From an uncultured Mailhella sp. (GTDB lineage: Bacteria; Desulfobacterota; Desulfovibrionia; Desulfovibrionales; Desulfovibrionaceae), in contig CAJTRG010000003.1 of the NCBI GenBank assembly GCA_910578585.1, positions 1 through 64,000 of the forward strand: a DNA stretch of 64,000 nucleotides, given 5' to 3'. The translations under genes were made by a program, and so were the position numbers. Shown here in pieces: positions 44,556-53,271 of the stretch. The notes below the pieces were generated by a model, which made no database searches, was not told the origin of the DNA, and saw only the letters and a list, made by a program, of their open reading frames with translations. Numbering within the stretch: position 1 is the first letter of the stretch; every line of letters begins with the position of its first letter.

Positions 44556-45155
44556 ATGAATAAAAGACAATTAGCCGCCCAGGAAACCAGAAGCAAACTT
44601 ATTGCTGCCTTGGAAATTCTGAAAGATAAAGTTTTTACAGCTATCAATGTGGAAGAAATCACCCAAAAAGCCGGCGTTTCCAAAGGCACTTTTCACGTCT
44701 ATTTCAAGCGTAAAGAAGACGTTGTTTTAGAAATTTCCCGCACACTCTTTGAAAAAATTGCCCTTGAATTTAAAAAGAAGAAAAATGAGCCTCTTCTTGA
44801 GAAACTCTCCTTCTACTTTCGCAATTTCATGGAATGCGTTGAACTTTGCGGAATTAATACCTGTCGGCAATGGACAAGAGATGTTTTAGCCCCCAATACT
44901 GTTCCTGTAGATAAAGATCCCAAAAAATGGCTTTATGATGTAGAAGAGCTCAAGAATCTTCTTGAAAGATCCATCCAAAACAACGAACTGAAAGCAGATA
45001 CGCCTTTTGAAACACTGACTCTCATTCTCATCTGTGAATTATACGGCATGATAACCTGCTGGTGTATGTCTGACGGAAAATTTGAACCACTCGACGGGTG
45101 CGAGGAATTTTGTGATGTACAGCTGAAAAAAATCTTTGAACCCTATCTGAAATAA
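44556..45155 (+). CDS. TetR-family transcriptional regulator
   Basis: A 199-residue regulator with the TetR HTH over residues 8-55 (AINVEEITQKAGVSKGTFHV and YFKRKEDVVLEI, the YxxFxxKxxL-type helix). The ligand domain has several cysteines (CVELCGINTC near residue 95, CWC near residue 168), so a metal or redox ligand is possible but unproven. A perfect palindrome lies upstream. The aldo/keto reductase remnant begins 12 bases downstream and was probably the regulated gene before the IS destroyed it. Confidence 0.9.
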   Translation: MNKRQLAAQETRSKLIAALEILKDKVFTAINVEEITQKAGVSKGTFHVYFKRKEDVVLEISRTLFEKIALEFKKKKNEPLLEKLSFYFRNFMECVELCGINTCRQWTRDVLAPNTVPVDKDPKKWLYDVEELKNLLERSIQNNELKADTPFETLTLILICELYGMITCWCMSDGKFEPLDGCEEFCDVQLKKIFEPYLK

Positions 45156-45167
45156 AAGGAGAACACT

Positions 45168-45377
45168 ATGCAATATGTAAGCTTATCCAATGGCGTGAAA
45201 ATGCCTTTACTTGGTTTTGGGGTATTTCAAATCCTGATAATGCAGAATGCAAACGAGTTGTCAAAGACGCCCTTGAAGTGGGCTATCGCTCAATTGATAC
45301 AGCAGCTGCCTATTTTAATGAAGAAGGTGTTGGCGAGGCTATCAGGGAAAGCGGCATAAAACGAGAAGAATTATTTA
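45168..45377 (+). pseudogene. Aldo/keto reductase, N-terminal remnant cut by IS1595
   Basis: About 70 codons of an aldo/keto reductase: MQYVSLSNGVKMPLLGFGVF, then, after a one-base deletion near 45232, EVGYRSIDTAAAYFNEEGVG (with the catalytic Asp and Tyr) and AIRESGIKREELF. The IS element follows directly. Nothing of the remaining roughly 200 codons appears beyond the IS, so the insertion was accompanied by a deletion. AAAGGAG precedes the ATG. The frameshift alone would already inactivate it. Confidence 0.9.
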
Positions 45378-46088
45378 GGCTCTAGACCATCACTTTTTAT
45401 TTTTAAAATATAATTGTTCAATAAAGAGTGTAAAATTTTCACTTCTGAAATTAAATCTACACTCACATTCTTTTAAGTGCAAGATAAACTTTTCATCTGT
45501 CAGACCATTAAACTTTGCCAATCGTCTTTTAGCAAAGCTCCGGAAGCTTTCTATGCCGTTTACATGTGACTTTCCCCTTACAAATTCATTTTCATGGTGA
45601 TATACTCGATAATGGGTATAACCATTAAGAATAAGACCGTCATACGCCTTCCAACCGTCAGTATGAATAGTTGAACCCTCAAGGATTTTACCCTGAATTA
45701 TAGGCATTAAATCTTCCCGTGAACACCTGGGAACTATACTGACAAATACTTTCCCCTCACGCTTTAATACACCAAAAACAGGGGGTTTTCCGGCTGCACC
45801 TCGTCCTCGCTTACCCCGTACTCGTTTAGCTCCAAAATAGCTCTCATCAAGCTCAAATATGCCTAATTCTTTTTGTTCCTGCCGGATACTATTCTCTAAA
45901 ATTAGTTCTCTAAATTCAGTGAAATAATTATTGATTGTTTTTCGGTTTAACTTCAATAATTCACTTGTTGCCGTGGCAGTTAAATCCATTGAAAAACATT
46001 GAATAATTTTTTTAATTTTATATTTACTTAATCTATTGAATTTCATTGCTTTTAACCATAATCTTACTTGAGATAATGGTCAAGAGCC
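45378..46088 (-). mobile_element. IS1595-family insertion sequence, copy 2 (711 bp)
   Basis: Same length and ends as the copy at 20211-20921: left GGCTCTAGACCATCAC, right GGTCAAGAGCC. It sits inside the aldo/keto reductase gene. Flanking 8-mers do not match, consistent with an adjacent deletion after insertion. Confidence 0.9.
45390..46046 (-). CDS. IS1595-family (ISXO2-like) DDE transposase
   Basis: A 218-residue transposase, close to the copy at 20223 but with scattered substitutions concentrated in the middle (for example FELDESYFGAKRVRGKRGRG and the EGKVFVSIVPRCSREDLMPI stretch). Acidic residues and the HVNGIESFRSFAKRRL segment are kept; the conserved Trp of this segment is Arg here, which may weaken activity. 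The pattern of many changes in the centre and near identity at both ends suggests either divergence with gene conversion or two separate arrivals. Confidence 0.93.
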   Translation of the reverse strand: MKFNRLSKYKIKKIIQCFSMDLTATATSELLKLNRKTINNYFTEFRELILENSIRQEQKELGIFELDESYFGAKRVRGKRGRGAAGKPPVFGVLKREGKVFVSIVPRCSREDLMPIIQGKILEGSTIHTDGWKAYDGLILNGYTHYRVYHHENEFVRGKSHVNGIESFRSFAKRRLAKFNGLTDEKFILHLKECECRFNFRSENFTLFIEQLYFKNKK

Positions 46089-46109
46089 AAATATATTATA
46101 CTTTTTAAC

Positions 46110-46147
46110 AAGGTGCGTTCATACCATTAAAATTAACGCACCTTTTT
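46110..46147 (+). terminator. Orphan terminator beyond the IS
   Basis: AAGGTGCGTT and AACGCACCTT form a 10-bp stem followed by five T. It probably ended the transcript of the deleted aldo/keto reductase gene. Confidence 0.85.
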
Positions 46148-46214
46148 CTCTATTTTTCAGGCTAATTGAGAATAGATAAAAATTTTCAGTCTCAATAACA
46201 TAGAAAAAGGATAC

Positions 46215-46246
46215 AAAAAAAGCCAGACATTTTGTCTGGCTTTTTT
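46215..46246. terminator. Bidirectional terminator beyond tRNA-Asn
   Basis: AAGCCAGACA and TGTCTGGCTT form a 10-bp stem with A-run before and T-run after, so it can stop transcripts from both sides. Confidence 0.9.
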
Positions 46247-46254
46247 CAAATTTA

Positions 46255-46330
46255 TGGCTCCCCGAGACGGACTTGAACCGCCAACCTAGTGATTAACAGT
46301 CACCCGCTCTGCCTATTGAGCTATCGGGGA
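46255..46330 (-). tRNA. tRNA-Asn (anticodon GTT)
   Basis: A 76-base tRNA on the minus strand: acceptor TCCCCGA with TCGGGGA, anticodon loop TGTTAAT giving GTT, T-loop TTCGAGT, and an encoded CCA. The bidirectional terminator follows it. Confidence 0.97.
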
Positions 46331-46427
46331 ACAACCGAAGTTCAATTTACTAAAAATCACACATTTGTCAAGAAAAAATTTACATTTTTACCGAGTTTTT
46401 TCTTGCCAAAAAATCCTTATGAAATCT

Positions 46428-47681
46428 TTACTGACGCTGTGTTGGTTCCACATGGTGATACTTCTTTCCGGGCAAAATAAGGTTGAGGAAAACCCCAATA
46501 ATTGCGGAAAGACCAATACCGCTCAGGTGAAATTCGCCAATATCAATACTGATGCCGCCAATACCGAAAATAATCACCATGGCAACAATAACAAGATTTC
46601 GTGTTTCCATGAGATTTTCCCGGCTTTGTACAAGGGTATTCAAGCCAACAACCATGATACTGCCGAAAAGCAAAATCATGATCCCGCCCATAACCGGCAT
46701 AGGCACACAGTGGAGAACTGCCCCAAGCTTGCCCACACAGGAAAGCAAAATGGCGGTAATGGCTGCCCAAGTCATAATAGCAGGGTTGAAACTTCTGGTC
46801 AGAGCAACAGCACCTGTTACTTCTGAATAGGTTGTATTTGGGGGGCCGCCAAAGAAACAGGCAAGGGACGTTGCAATACCGTCGCCAAACATAGTCCGGC
46901 TAATCCCTGGTTTTTCAAGGAAATTTCGGCCGGTAACAGAACTGATCGCAAGCACATCACCAAAGTGTTCAATAGCCGGAGCCAGAGCAACAGGAATAAA
47001 ATACAGGATGGGTGCAAGCTCAAAGGTTGGGAAAACGAAAGGAGGCAAAGCAAACCATTTAGCCTCGGCAACAGGAGACATATCCAGTATTCCCACAAAA
47101 GCAGAAACAATGCAGCCTACAATAATCCCTGCCAAAATCGGCAGAAGCCGCAAAATGCCTTTTCCCAGCAAAGAAACCAGAATTGTGGTCACAAGAGAGG
47201 ACATGGACACAATGAGAGCTGTATTTTGCGGAATAACCTGTTCTGTGCCGGCAATGCCCATTGCCATTTTCATGCCCGTTGGCGCTAAAATAAGCCCGAT
47301 AACCGCAATAACAGAACCTGTGACAATAGGAGGAAGAAGATTGATAATAAAACCAATGCCGCGCACTTTAATGATGAAGCTGAGCACCATGTAGAATAAA
47401 CCAACGGCAATCATGCCGCCAAGAGTTGCCGTCAGCCCCCATGTCTGCACGCCATAGGAAATAGGCGCAATAAAGGCAAAAGAAGAAGCCAGAAAGATAG
47501 GGACTTTCCCGCGCGTCACGATTTGAAAGAGTAATGTGCCTATCCCCGCGGTAAAAAGCGCAACATTACTGTTTAACCCTGTCAAAAGAGGCACCAAAAC
47601 AAGTGCGCCAAAGGCAACCAAGAGCATTTGCGCACCAATAATCGCATCTTTCAACCGAAAATTATAGGTTAATTCTTCCAT
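46428..47681 (-). CDS. uraA: Uracil permease (NCS2 family)
   Basis: A 417-residue, 14-segment nucleobase symporter. Typical stretches are AIIGAQMLLVAFGALVLVPL at the start, the ATLGGMIAVGLFYMVLSFII helix, EHFGDVLAISSVTGRNF near residue 240 with the substrate Glu, and GGPPNTTYSEVTGAVALTRS near residue 285. It imports uracil with protons. It follows upp by 36 bases and both are on the minus strand, so uptake and phosphoribosylation of uracil are made together. Confidence 0.93.
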   Translation of the reverse strand: MEELTYNFRLKDAIIGAQMLLVAFGALVLVPLLTGLNSNVALFTAGIGTLLFQIVTRGKVPIFLASSFAFIAPISYGVQTWGLTATLGGMIAVGLFYMVLSFIIKVRGIGFIINLLPPIVTGSVIAVIGLILAPTGMKMAMGIAGTEQVIPQNTALIVSMSSLVTTILVSLLGKGILRLLPILAGIIVGCIVSAFVGILDMSPVAEAKWFALPPFVFPTFELAPILYFIPVALAPAIEHFGDVLAISSVTGRNFLEKPGISRTMFGDGIATSLACFFGGPPNTTYSEVTGAVALTRSFNPAIMTWAAITAILLSCVGKLGAVLHCVPMPVMGGIMILLFGSIMVVGLNTLVQSRENLMETRNLVIVAMVIIFGIGGISIDIGEFHLSGIGLSAIIGVFLNLILPGKKYHHVEPTQRQ

Positions 47682-47717
47682 ATTTTCCCCAAAAAAGATA
47701 AAGGTTCAAAAGACAAG

Positions 47718-48344
47718 TTATTTTGTGCCAAAAATTCTGTCGCCCGCGTCGCCAAGTCCCGGTAAAATATAGCCATGCTCATTGAGTCTTTCATCAAGGG
47801 CAGCCGCATAAATTTCTACATCAGGATGCAAACCCAAAACTTTCTTAACACCTTCCGGAGCACAGACAAGATTCAAGCTGTAGATTTTCTTCACGTTATG
47901 GCGTTTCAAAAGCTCAATTGTGGCAATAAGAGATCCGCCTGTTGCAAGCATTGGGTCTAAAATAATCGCAACACGATTGGAAATATCTTTTGCAAGTTTT
48001 ACATAATATTCAACAGGCTGAAGCGTTTCTTCATCACGGTACAAGCCCACAACGCTGATTTTGCAGCCGGGTACCATATCCAAAGCACCTTCCATAAGTC
48101 CTAAGCCTGCACGCAAAATAGGAACTATTGTTGCCATTTTCCCGGAAATATAGTCAACTTCAACAGGCCCTGCCCAGCCCTTTTCCATTCGTTTTTGCAG
48201 CGGAAAATCTCTGGTTACTTCGTACATGAGGAAACGAGTGATTTCTTTTGCAATGGTACGAAAATCACTGGTTGAAGTATCAACTTTACGCAATAAACCA
48301 AGTTTGTGCTTTACAAGAGGGTGATCAACAATATGTAATCCCAT
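47718..48344 (-). CDS. upp: Uracil phosphoribosyltransferase
   Basis: A 208-residue UPRTase. The PRPP loop VAIILDPMLATGGSLIATIE (about 125-144), the VPILRAGLGLMEGALDMVPG segment near residue 75 and the C-terminal uracil-binding LNEHGYILPGLGDAGDRIFG are all present. It makes UMP from uracil and PRPP. ATG 48344 (GLHIVDHPLVKHKLG) follows GGAG, while the frame could start four codons earlier. It is the first gene of the upp-uraA pair. Confidence 0.97.
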   Translation of the reverse strand: MGLHIVDHPLVKHKLGLLRKVDTSTSDFRTIAKEITRFLMYEVTRDFPLQKRMEKGWAGPVEVDYISGKMATIVPILRAGLGLMEGALDMVPGCKISVVGLYRDEETLQPVEYYVKLAKDISNRVAIILDPMLATGGSLIATIELLKRHNVKKIYSLNLVCAPEGVKKVLGLHPDVEIYAAALDERLNEHGYILPGLGDAGDRIFGTK

Positions 48345-48403
48345 ACAATACTCCATTGGTTATAAGATTAAAACTTTTGCCTGAACCATTTCACGATAAA
48401 ATT

Positions 48404-48438
48404 ATCGCAAAAAAAAAGCGTTACTTAATGTAACGCTT
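48404..48438 (-). terminator. Terminator after the PAP2-like gene
   Basis: On the minus strand AAGCGTTAC and GTAACGCTT form a 9-bp stem followed by a run of nine or more T. It separates the following upp-uraA pair from the genes before it. Confidence 0.92.
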
Positions 48439-48443
48439 AAAAT

Positions 48444-49238
48444 TTATACATACTTGCCTGTAATCCTGAAGAAAAAGGCAAAACATAACCATGCAATAAC
48501 AACAGACAATATGCCCACACACCAGCCCACTAATAAATCAGACAAATAGGCACTGCCTGTATAAATCTGCGCCCAGCCAATCACAAGCGGGAATAAATAA
48601 ATATAGGGACTTGTCTTTGCCATGAGCAAGGCAATAACAAAAGCAATTGCCATACTAATGCTTATCACAGAAGAAGGAAAAAGCTTTGCAGAACCATCAA
48701 TCCATTTTATGCGCAAAGCATTCAAATCTACTCGGATTGGAGGTGTTACCTGTTCTTCTGATTCCTCAGCCTGCAAAACTTCGGTTTGTTCTGGAGCTGT
48801 CTGTTCACTTTTCTGTATTTCTTCAACTGCTGCGCTTTCTTCGCCTGCAGCATCATTTTTTGCTTCAACTTGCTCCGCAAAGGGGTGATAGCCTTCACTT
48901 TCTGCATATTGCGCCTGCAGCCATGTTTTGTCTTTGGAATCAAAATACATGGTACCTGCTATTTCCTGATAGGGTCTTGGACGCTCAAAAGCAAAGAAAT
49001 GGGACATATGATGCGCAAAAAAAGCTGATAAGCCAAGCATTCCCATAAAAAGGAGCACGCGGTATATCATATCTCCGTATTTCTTTTTGCAATAAATAGC
49101 AAAAATAACAAGAGAAATAACAGCAACTAAAAAAACAGGCAAAGAACTTTCAAAAAATGGAAGCACAAGATCAAAGATTGAATTTCTCAAATACATGTTG
49201 AAAAATTCAAAAAAAATATCTTCTAAAGAACTAAACAT
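48444..49238 (-). CDS. PAP2-fold membrane protein lacking catalytic residues
   Basis: A 264-residue inner membrane protein with the helix pattern of PAP2 lipid phosphatases. The three active-site motifs are degraded. In motif 1, AFERPRPY keeps Arg-Pro but lacks the upstream Lys. In motif 2, PSGH has become PSSV. In motif 3, the SRxxxxxH pattern reads AQIYTGSAYLSD, losing Ser, Arg and His. A 65-residue acidic, Glu/Gln/Ala-rich insertion (about 115-175) replaces the usual short loop. It is probably not an enzyme but may bind lipid or proteins. No clear ribosome-binding site is seen. The M23 gene lies upstream in the same direction, 17 bases away. Confidence 0.75.
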   Translation of the reverse strand: MFSSLEDIFFEFFNMYLRNSIFDLVLPFFESSLPVFLVAVISLVIFAIYCKKKYGDMIYRVLLFMGMLGLSAFFAHHMSHFFAFERPRPYQEIAGTMYFDSKDKTWLQAQYAESEGYHPFAEQVEAKNDAAGEESAAVEEIQKSEQTAPEQTEVLQAEESEEQVTPPIRVDLNALRIKWIDGSAKLFPSSVISISMAIAFVIALLMAKTSPYIYLFPLVIGWAQIYTGSAYLSDLLVGWCVGILSVVIAWLCFAFFFRITGKYV

Positions 49239-49255
49239 CGCAGCAAAATCCGAAA

Positions 49256-50170
49256 TTACCGTTCAATAATATATGCCAGAGGATCAGTATGAACGCCATT
49301 TACCATAACTTCATAATGCAGATGAGCCCCGGTTGAACGACCAGTATTACCAACTAAACCAACAAGATCACCACGTTTCAGTGTTTGACCGACACTTACT
49401 TCAATCTTGGACATATGGGCAAAACGTGTCTTAATACCATTACCATGGTCAACTTCAACGCAAAGTCCAAACGCGCCGTCACGAGCAGCAAAAAGAACTT
49501 TACCGTCAGCTGGTGCAACAATTTTGGTTCCGCTTACAGCAGCAATGTCCAAGCCTTTATGCATTCTTTTCGTTCCGGTAAAAGGAGAATTTCTATAGCC
49601 AAAACGAGAAGAAATAAAACCTTGAGCAGGAATAATGGAAGGAATAGCTGCAAGCTTTTGTGTACTTTCATTCATATACACAATGAGATCTTGCTGGGCA
49701 ATTTCTTCCAATTGAGAGTCCTTTTTGAGATCGCGGATATAGCTCATAATTTTGCGTGCAGCAAGTTCCTGTCTGTGCAAAGGAAGCATATCCACTTTAA
49801 ACTCATCAGATTCTATACCGCCTATATTGCTTTCTTCAGCAGTTGATTTACTGCCGACAAGCATTTTAATTTGATTGTCAAATTGGCGAATTCTATTAAT
49901 ATCTTCACGTAAAAATTCTAATTCAGCTAAAATTCCAACAAGTCGATTTTCTTTTGCTTCAATTTCTCTTTCAGCAAGTTTCAATTCATTGCGCAAATAT
50001 TTTGTACTTGCATATTGTGTAAAACTATATCCAGAAAAAACAACAAGAGAAACGAGAGCAACTATTAAAATACCTGCAAATACAAAGAAATTTGATTTTA
50101 TTGAAAAACTGCGCTTTTTACCACTTTTTTCATCAAAAACAAAAACTTGATAATTTTTAAAAAACATCAT
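49256..50170 (-). CDS. M23 family (LytM) peptidase, membrane-anchored
   Basis: A 304-residue protein with one transmembrane helix (about residues 28-50), a periplasmic coiled coil (about 60-105) and a C-terminal LytM domain. The zinc ligands are visible: HKGLDIA (HxxxD) near residue 203 and HLHYEV (HxH) near residue 282, so it should be an active cell-wall endopeptidase rather than an EnvC-type activator. Two adjacent ATG codons (50170, 50167) follow GAGG, the second being better spaced. It precedes the degenerate PAP2 gene. Confidence 0.9.
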   Translation of the reverse strand: MMFFKNYQVFVFDEKSGKKRSFSIKSNFFVFAGILIVALVSLVVFSGYSFTQYASTKYLRNELKLAEREIEAKENRLVGILAELEFLREDINRIRQFDNQIKMLVGSKSTAEESNIGGIESDEFKVDMLPLHRQELAARKIMSYIRDLKKDSQLEEIAQQDLIVYMNESTQKLAAIPSIIPAQGFISSRFGYRNSPFTGTKRMHKGLDIAAVSGTKIVAPADGKVLFAARDGAFGLCVEVDHGNGIKTRFAHMSKIEVSVGQTLKRGDLVGLVGNTGRSTGAHLHYEVMVNGVHTDPLAYIIER

Positions 50171-50260
50171 TACCTCGTTTTTATGTTTAGGTTACATTTA
50201 ATTTCTTTTTTTATTACCTTGGAACAGGGCTTAAGTCAAGTTTCCAAGCTTTTAAAAAAT

Positions 50261-51385
50261 CTAGACAATTTCTTGAATAAAGTCTTCTGCAAAACGTTTT
50301 GCGCTTATTTCATCACCAAGTTTTTCTTGAATAATGCGGCAGCCTTTTTTAATTTCTTCACGCATTACAGGGTGTTGATGCCATGTTCCGGCAATTTCTG
50401 CCAAACGAGACGCGCTCAAATCTCTCTGTAAAAGTTCTGGAAAAAGTTCTTTTCCTAAAATAAGGTTAGGCAGACTCACAAAGGGCACATGCACAAAAAG
50501 CTTGCCCAGCAAAAAGGAAAAAGGCTTTACTTTATAGGTCACAATGGTTGGTCTGCCAAGAAGCGCAGTCTCTAAAACTGCCGTTCCGGAAGCTCCGACA
50601 ACCAGTTCACAGCCGGCAAGCGCTGCATAGCGATTTTCTGCCTCCACAAAATTGAGCGGCACAGAACTTTTCCAAAAAGAACGCAAATATTCTTCAGTAA
50701 ATTGAGGTGCTTTGATAAGATAAAATTGAAAATCAGGATTACTTTGCACCATTTTTTCAGCCATTTCAGAGAAAATGGGCAACAGCGCACTGACTTCTTT
50801 TTTTCTGCTTCCCGGCATAAGCCCAATCCGGGCAGAAACTTCTTCAATATTCTGATATTTTTTGCTGTCCACCACCTGCACCAGAGGATTGCCAATATAT
50901 TTAATCGCAACATTATTTTGCTGATAAAAATCTACTTCAAAAGGCAAAATAGAATAAATCTTTTTCACGTTTTTCTTCAAAAAATTCAAACGATATTTAC
51001 GCCATGCCCACACCTTGGGAGGGATAAAATAATAGACAGGAATACCTATTTTTTTTGCCATGCTGATGATACGAAAATTGAAATCAGGCGCGTCCGTCAC
51101 AATAATGGCATCAGGCTTTTCTGCAATAAGAGCCTGTCTTATGCGCTTCAACAAACCTAAAATTTTAGGCAAAGCCTCAAGCACTTCTGAAATGCCCATA
51201 ACAGAAAGCTCATTAATATGAAAAAGGGTGCGAACCCCTTGATTTTTCAAGTTGTCGCCACCCATTCCCACAAATTCTAAATCTGCTCCTGTTTCCTTGA
51301 GAGCCTTAACAATTTCAGCACTTTGGATATCTCCGGAAAGTTCTCCGCAATTTATCCAGATTTTCTTCACCCCAAGATTTTTCAC
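50261..51385 (-). CDS. lpxB: Lipid-A-disaccharide synthase
   Basis: A 374-residue GT19 enzyme. Family stretches include IWINCGELSGDIQSAEIVKA, FVGMGGDNLKNQGV, VITDAPDFNFRIISMAKKIG near residue 95, YFIPPKVWAWRKYR near residue 120, LMPGSRKKEVSALLPIF near residue 190 and GASGTAVLETALLGRPTIV near residue 270. It joins UDP-diacylglucosamine to lipid X for lipid A. The start is GTG at 51385, whose G is also the last base of the TAG stop of the previous gene (TAGTG, 1-base overlap), showing translational coupling. Confidence 0.95.
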   Translation of the reverse strand: MKNLGVKKIWINCGELSGDIQSAEIVKALKETGADLEFVGMGGDNLKNQGVRTLFHINELSVMGISEVLEALPKILGLLKRIRQALIAEKPDAIIVTDAPDFNFRIISMAKKIGIPVYYFIPPKVWAWRKYRLNFLKKNVKKIYSILPFEVDFYQQNNVAIKYIGNPLVQVVDSKKYQNIEEVSARIGLMPGSRKKEVSALLPIFSEMAEKMVQSNPDFQFYLIKAPQFTEEYLRSFWKSSVPLNFVEAENRYAALAGCELVVGASGTAVLETALLGRPTIVTYKVKPFSFLLGKLFVHVPFVSLPNLILGKELFPELLQRDLSASRLAEIAGTWHQHPVMREEIKKGCRIIQEKLGDEISAKRFAEDFIQEIV

Positions 51386-52350
51386 TAGGCTGTTCCTTTT
51401 TCCGCGGTTACAGACTGATATTTACGTGAATACAGGGCATTAATGCCGGCGCCAATAACAATGGCAAGCACAAGCCGCACGCCGAGTAAACCCCAAATAG
51501 AGCCGCCAAGCAAAGCAAGTAAAACAGTATCTTCAATCAGCGCGTGGGCAAGGCTCATTAAGCTCATGGTGGAAAACGCGTCAGCATGATTAATTCTGCC
51601 TTCTTTCACCGCTTGAATAATCACGCCGCTTCCGTATAAAATACCAAGCACAAGCCCAACAATCACAATATTGACCGCTTGCTTGGAAATACCTAAAATA
51701 CGAAGAATTGGGGATAAAATACAGCCAACAGCATCAGAAATTTTCAGGGCATTAATCAGTCTGTTGCACATCATAACGGCGCAGACAATAATAAAAATCT
51801 GAACTAAATTATAACATTCGGAAAGCACCCAGCCCCAAAAGGTTGGCGTTGAATTTTTTGCTTCAAAAAGAACCGTCGCCGGCCCTTGCCAAAACCCAAA
51901 AGTCAGGCACATATAATGCACCAAAAGCCCAGCTGCCCAGGCAGAAAGAAGCCTCAGCACAACCTGGAAGGTCATGTTAAGTCCGCATTGCCCTGCAATC
52001 TTTGTTTCCAAAATCATACTGTGGGCAATAAGGATAATAAGTCCCAAAATAGTCATTTGTTCCACAGACATGGCTGGAACCATCAGCAAAATACTGGGGA
52101 TAAGGGCGAGAGCTGAATAAATATTCACAAGCATGGCCGCTGCCCAAACAAGCCCAAATTCCGCAGGAAGTCCCATGGTTTCCATCACAGGGCCAAGAGG
52201 CATGGCAACATATTGGATTAAATTCAGAACAGCGAGAATTTTTACAAAAACAACCACAGAAATAATCATAGGAAACAAGCGTTTGCAAACTAAAACGCCG
52301 TCTTTTATGCTATTTATCAATCCCTGTACTATGGTTTGAATATTAAACAT
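51385..52350 (-). CDS. Gate-domain (nucleoside recognition/SpmA-like) membrane protein
   Basis: A 321-residue, 8- to 9-helix membrane protein with two Gate-like halves: GVLVCKRLFPMIISVVVFVK near residue 18, GLPAEFGLVWAAAMLVNIYS near residue 60, and CNRLINALKISDAVGCILSP and IVGLVLGILYGSGVIIQAVK in the second half. Members relate to spore maturation proteins and nucleoside transporters, but the function in Gram-negative bacteria is unsettled. Overlap with lpxB suggests a link with envelope lipid synthesis or flipping; this is inference only. Confidence 0.75.
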   Translation of the reverse strand: MFNIQTIVQGLINSIKDGVLVCKRLFPMIISVVVFVKILAVLNLIQYVAMPLGPVMETMGLPAEFGLVWAAAMLVNIYSALALIPSILLMVPAMSVEQMTILGLIILIAHSMILETKIAGQCGLNMTFQVVLRLLSAWAAGLLVHYMCLTFGFWQGPATVLFEAKNSTPTFWGWVLSECYNLVQIFIIVCAVMMCNRLINALKISDAVGCILSPILRILGISKQAVNIVIVGLVLGILYGSGVIIQAVKEGRINHADAFSTMSLMSLAHALIEDTVLLALLGGSIWGLLGVRLVLAIVIGAGINALYSRKYQSVTAEKGTA

Positions 52351-52359
52351 CTTTATACC

Positions 52360-53244
52360 CTATTGATTTTTTTGAATTTTTAATGTTTCCAAATTTTCAA
52401 AAATATATTCCTGCAAAGCTTGCGGCCAGGGTCTTGGCGTATAGCCATAAAGCTGCTGCAATTTTTGTGTTGAAAGAACAGAAAATGCCGGACGAACGGC
52501 TTTTGTAGGCCAATCCTTTGTTTCAATGGGTTCCACAAAAGTGGATAAATTGAGCATTTTAACTGCTTCACTCGCCAGTTCACACCAGCTTGCCTGCCCG
52601 GAATTAACCGTATGGAAAAGACCTACTCCGCGGTGCTCCATAATCAGAAAACTCATTTCTGCCAAATCCTTGGTATAGGTAGGAGAGCCAAACTGGTCGC
52701 TCACAACCCGAAGCGAACCTTTTTCCTGCGCATATTTTAAAATGGTGCTGACAAAATTTTTCCGTCCTTCCCCAAAAAGCCAGGCAGTACGCAAAACTGC
52801 GCAATTATCAAGCTTGGAAAGAGCCTGCTCGCCGGCAAGTTTTGTTTCACCATACACTGAACAGGGATCTGGAACATCTTTTTCTGTATAAAGAGTGTAT
52901 TGCTTGCCGCTGAAAACAAAATCTGTACTGTAATGAATGAGATAAATCGCAGTATCTTTGACAATAGTTGCCAGCATTTCAGGCAGACGCTTATTGATTG
53001 CTATGGCATTCTGCACATCATCTTCTGCATTATCAACCGCTGTATAGGCAATAGCATTGCAAATAACATCTGGATTTACTTCACTAATTTTTTCTTTTAA
53101 AAATTCAAAATCAGTAATATCGCCGTCTTCACGTCCCAGCGTAAAAACATCATGCCCCTTTGCTTTTGCAAGTTTTACCAGCGCTTGCCCGAGCATTCCT
53201 GTTTTTCCGCCTAAAATAAGGATTTTTTGCTTTTGCATACTCAT
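52360..53244 (-). CDS. rfbD: dTDP-4-dehydrorhamnose reductase
   Basis: A 294-residue short-chain reductase of the extended type. It has the NAD(P)H motif ILILGGKTGMLGQALVKLA (GGxxGxxG), the HYSTDFVFSGK segment near residue 105 and the catalytic YGETKLAGE (YxxxK) near residue 131. It makes dTDP-L-rhamnose for LPS or other glycans; rfbA, B and C are not in this window. The frame allows a TTG two codons before ATG 53244, and another ATG is two codons after it. It is followed by the Gate-domain gene in the same direction, 9 bases away. Confidence 0.85.
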   Translation of the reverse strand: MSMQKQKILILGGKTGMLGQALVKLAKAKGHDVFTLGREDGDITDFEFLKEKISEVNPDVICNAIAYTAVDNAEDDVQNAIAINKRLPEMLATIVKDTAIYLIHYSTDFVFSGKQYTLYTEKDVPDPCSVYGETKLAGEQALSKLDNCAVLRTAWLFGEGRKNFVSTILKYAQEKGSLRVVSDQFGSPTYTKDLAEMSFLIMEHRGVGLFHTVNSGQASWCELASEAVKMLNLSTFVEPIETKDWPTKAVRPAFSVLSTQKLQQLYGYTPRPWPQALQEYIFENLETLKIQKNQ

Positions 53245-53271
53245 ATCCAAATGCTATTCTTCGTTATACAA

